A model generated the notes under the pieces. It was given only the letters and a program-made list of their open reading frames with translations. It was not told where the DNA came from and searched no databases. Shown here in pieces: positions 8,188-9,550 of a stretch of DNA of 9,550 bases. A program made the position numbers and the translations under genes. Source of the stretch: Solirubrobacteraceae bacterium (lineage in GTDB: Bacteria > Actinomycetota > Thermoleophilia > Solirubrobacterales > Solirubrobacteraceae); assembly GCA_030038955.1 (NCBI GenBank), contig JASHQV010000156.1, positions 1-9,550 on the forward strand, in the 5' to 3' direction. Each line of letters begins with the position of its first letter. Within the stretch, counting starts at the first letter, position 1.

Positions 8188-8609
8188 GCCCAGACGGCGG
8201 CGTGCGGCCGGGCCAGCCGGACGGCGGCGTGCGACCGGGCCAGCAGATCGAGCTGAAGGTCACGCCCGACCCCTACGTGACCTACCGGTACGCGGGCGCA
8301 TCGGGCGATTTCAACCCGATCCACATCGACGAGCAGTTCGCCCAGCAGGTTGGGTTGCCGGGGCGGATCCTGCACGGGCTGTGGACGATGGCGCAGGTCG
8401 CTCGCGCGGTGACCGAGGCGACCGGCGGACCGGAGCGGCTGCAGTCGCTCGAGGTGGAGTTCCGCGGGATCGGGCAGTTGCGCGAGGAGATCGTGGTCAG
8501 CGGTGAGGTCACCGACGTGCGCGACGGCGTCGCGACCGCCCACCTTGAAGCGGTGCAGTCGGGACGGCGGATCATCCGCAACGGCGTCGCCACGATCGCG
8601 GGCGACTGA
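8184..8609 (+). CDS. MaoC-like dehydratase, HadB-type catalytic subunit
   Basis: Product 141 aa with the hydratase-2 motif YAGASGDFNPIHID: Asp42 and His47 as catalytic pair, Asn44. It is followed by GLPGRILHGLWTMAQVAR, also typical. It probably forms a heterodimer with the preceding subunit to dehydrate (R)-3-hydroxyacyl thioesters, as in fatty acid synthesis. The 4-bp overlap ATGA and the GGAGG directly before the ATG indicate coupled translation at equal dose. The N-terminus is odd: residues 3-20 are two copies of PDGGVRPGQ. The normal protein would need only one copy before IELKV, so this is likely a recent duplication. A hairpin follows the stop. Confidence 0.88.
   Translation: MSPDGGVRPGQPDGGVRPGQQIELKVTPDPYVTYRYAGASGDFNPIHIDEQFAQQVGLPGRILHGLWTMAQVARAVTEATGGPERLQSLEVEFRGIGQLREEIVVSGEVTDVRDGVATAHLEAVQSGRRIIRNGVATIAGD
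8190..8243 (+). repeat. In-frame 27-bp tandem duplication at the 5' end of the HadB-type gene
   Basis: 8190-8216 and 8217-8243 agree at 25 of 27 positions; both differences are silent third-position changes (CCA/CCG, CGG/CGA). Each unit encodes PDGGVRPGQ. Confidence 0.9.
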
Positions 8610-8615
8610 CCGAGG

Positions 8616-8648
8616 GCGTGCGAGGCCGTTGTCGGCTCCGCCGCACGC
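8616..8648 (+). terminator. Hairpin after the dehydratase pair
   Basis: GCGTGCG (8616-8622) pairs with CGCACGC (8642-8648). Inside, GCCG-TTGT-CGGC (8625-8636) forms a second short stem. It starts 7 bp after the stop and lies before the hrcA promoter. There is no T-run, only a C/T-rich stretch. Confidence 0.6.
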
Positions 8649-8686
8649 TCGCTCCTCGACCCTCGTCTGCCTCGCCCGCGGCCTTC

Positions 8687-8701
8687 ATAAAATCTGATCC
8701 A
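8687..8701 (+). promoter_or_regulatory. Probable -10 element for leaderless hrcA transcript
   Basis: In otherwise very GC-rich sequence, TAAAAT stands at 8688-8693, and the hrcA ATG begins 8 nt after its last base. This distance puts the transcription start at or next to the A of ATG. No Shine-Dalgarno sequence precedes the ATG, which fits leaderless initiation, common in actinobacteria. No good -35 is seen about 17 bp upstream. Confidence 0.55.
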
Positions 8702-9550
8702 TGCTGAGTGAACGACAGGAGCTGGTTCTGCGCCACGTGGTCGAGGACTACCTCGCGCAGGGGGCCCCGATCGGCTCGAAGTCGCTGAGCGTGGGGATCG
8801 ACTGGGCGCCGTCGACGATCCGCCACGAGCTGTCGTGTCTCGAGGACCTCGGGCTGCTGGCCCACCCGCACACGTCCGCCGGCCGGGTGCCGACCGAAGC
8901 GGGCTACCGCTACTTCGTCGATCAGCTGCTGGCCGCCCCCGACGTCGACAGCTCGCCGCAACCGTCGCTTTCGCTGTCGCTGGTCAGGCGCGAGCTGGAC
9001 GCGGCCGTGCGCTCCACGACCGAGGCGCTCAGCCAGATCACCGACCTGCTCGCAATCGTCACGGCGCCGCCGATCGAGACCTCGACGATCCGACACGTGG
9101 AGGTGCTGGCGCTGCAGCCGCAGGTGCTGATGGTGGTGGTGATCACTTCCACGGGCGGCGTCACCAAGCGCCTGTTCACGTTCGAGCAGCCGGTCGACCC
9201 GGGGCTGGCGGAGTGGGCCGCCTCCTACCTCAACGAGCGGCTGGTGGGGATCGGGCTCGGCGCCCGGATGCTGCAGCAGCGCCTCCGCGACCCGTCGCTG
9301 TCCGATCGCGAGGCCGTCTTCCTCGAGGCGCTCTCGCCGGTGTTCACCGAGATCGCCGAGTCGGCCGAGGAGACCCTGTACGTCGACGGCACCAGCCGCC
9401 TGCTGCACTTCGAGCAGCAGGGCGACGTCAGCGAGCTGAACGCGCTGATGGAGATGCTGGAGCGACGGGTGACGCTGCTCAGCATGCTCCGCCGCTACCT
9501 CAGTACCCGTGACGTGCTCGTTCGGATCGGCACCGAGAACGACCAGCCGG
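8701..9550 (+). CDS. hrcA: Heat-inducible transcription repressor HrcA, N-terminal 283 residues (truncated by window end)
   Basis: HrcA represses groE/dnaK-type chaperone operons by binding the CIRCE element and is tuned by GroEL. The frame is open to the window edge, about 80% of the usual 340 aa. Residues 1-75 form the winged helix: MLSERQELVLRHVVEDYLAQ, GAPIGSKSLS, STIRHELSCLEDLGLL. The family signature SAGRVPTEAGYRYFVD is at 59-74. The remainder is the GAF-like dimerisation domain (TSTIRHVEVLALQPQVLMVVV, LFTFEQP, LNERLVG). The start ATG 8701 fits the family and has no ribosome site; see the -10 entry. In many bacteria dnaJ follows hrcA, but that would lie outside the window. I see no CIRCE element in front of it. 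Confidence 0.96.
   Translation, partial: MLSERQELVLRHVVEDYLAQGAPIGSKSLSVGIDWAPSTIRHELSCLEDLGLLAHPHTSAGRVPTEAGYRYFVDQLLAAPDVDSSPQPSLSLSLVRRELDAAVRSTTEALSQITDLLAIVTAPPIETSTIRHVEVLALQPQVLMVVVITSTGGVTKRLFTFEQPVDPGLAEWAASYLNERLVGIGLGARMLQQRLRDPSLSDREAVFLEALSPVFTEIAESAEETLYVDGTSRLLHFEQQGDVSELNALMEMLERRVTLLSMLRRYLSTRDVLVRIGTENDQP

Noticed and set aside
8642..8715. Possible CIRCE element near the hrcA start (GCACGCTC and GAGTG)
   Set aside because: The half-sites are about 55 bp apart instead of 9, and GAGTG is part of the conserved MLSERQ coding sequence.

Overview
High-GC DNA with strong G/C third-position codon use. LepA and HrcA are closest in style to high-GC Actinomycetota. I favour a deep branch such as Thermoleophilia/Solirubrobacterales, but this is inference from memory of protein style, not a search.

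Layout, left to right. (1) At 1-274 (-) is the N-terminal part of a SnoaL/NTF2-like protein cut by the window edge. (2) At 367-2181 (+) is lepA (elongation factor 4), which has no ATG/GTG/TTG at the position where the conserved protein begins. (3) From 2171 to 5823, all on the minus strand, lies a block of four exported or membrane-anchored beta-rich proteins. Transcription runs from high to low coordinates. First comes a 154-aa protein (5823-5359), followed by a very strong GC hairpin. Then comes a tightly packed three-gene operon: a one-TM protein of 247-277 aa, a second 154-aa protein, and a 564-aa protein with three tandem Ig-like repeats. Gaps inside this operon are 1 and 2 bp. Three of the four proteins have an arginine-containing N-terminus (a long basic stretch in the two 154-aa proteins), a hydrophobic core and an Ala-Tyr-(Leu/Phe) step followed by Ser/Gly/Thr-rich sequence. 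This resembles signal peptides of the SipW-dependent TasA/camelysin type. The last gene overlaps the lepA stop tail to tail by 11 bp. (4) The gap at 5824-6129 upstream of this block is dense in structure: four small inverted repeats in the leader, three direct copies of CGTCTAG exactly 22 bp apart plus one inverted copy, and two 25-bp-spaced near-palindromic repeats. (5) On the minus strand follow a DUF1707 two-TM protein (6579-6130) and a 1-Cys peroxiredoxin (7374-6709) with its own hairpin terminator. (6) On the plus strand a translationally coupled MaoC-type dehydratase pair (7738-8187, 8184-8609), resembling HadA/HadB, precedes hrcA (8701 to beyond the window), which appears to be transcribed without a leader.

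Interpretation. lepA, the dehydratases and hrcA are housekeeping genes. The 2171-5823 block with its 5824-6129 control region is the accessory part. It looks like a surface-fibre or matrix-protein locus under its own regulation. Its peptidase and its regulator are not in the window, so the assembly role is inferred.
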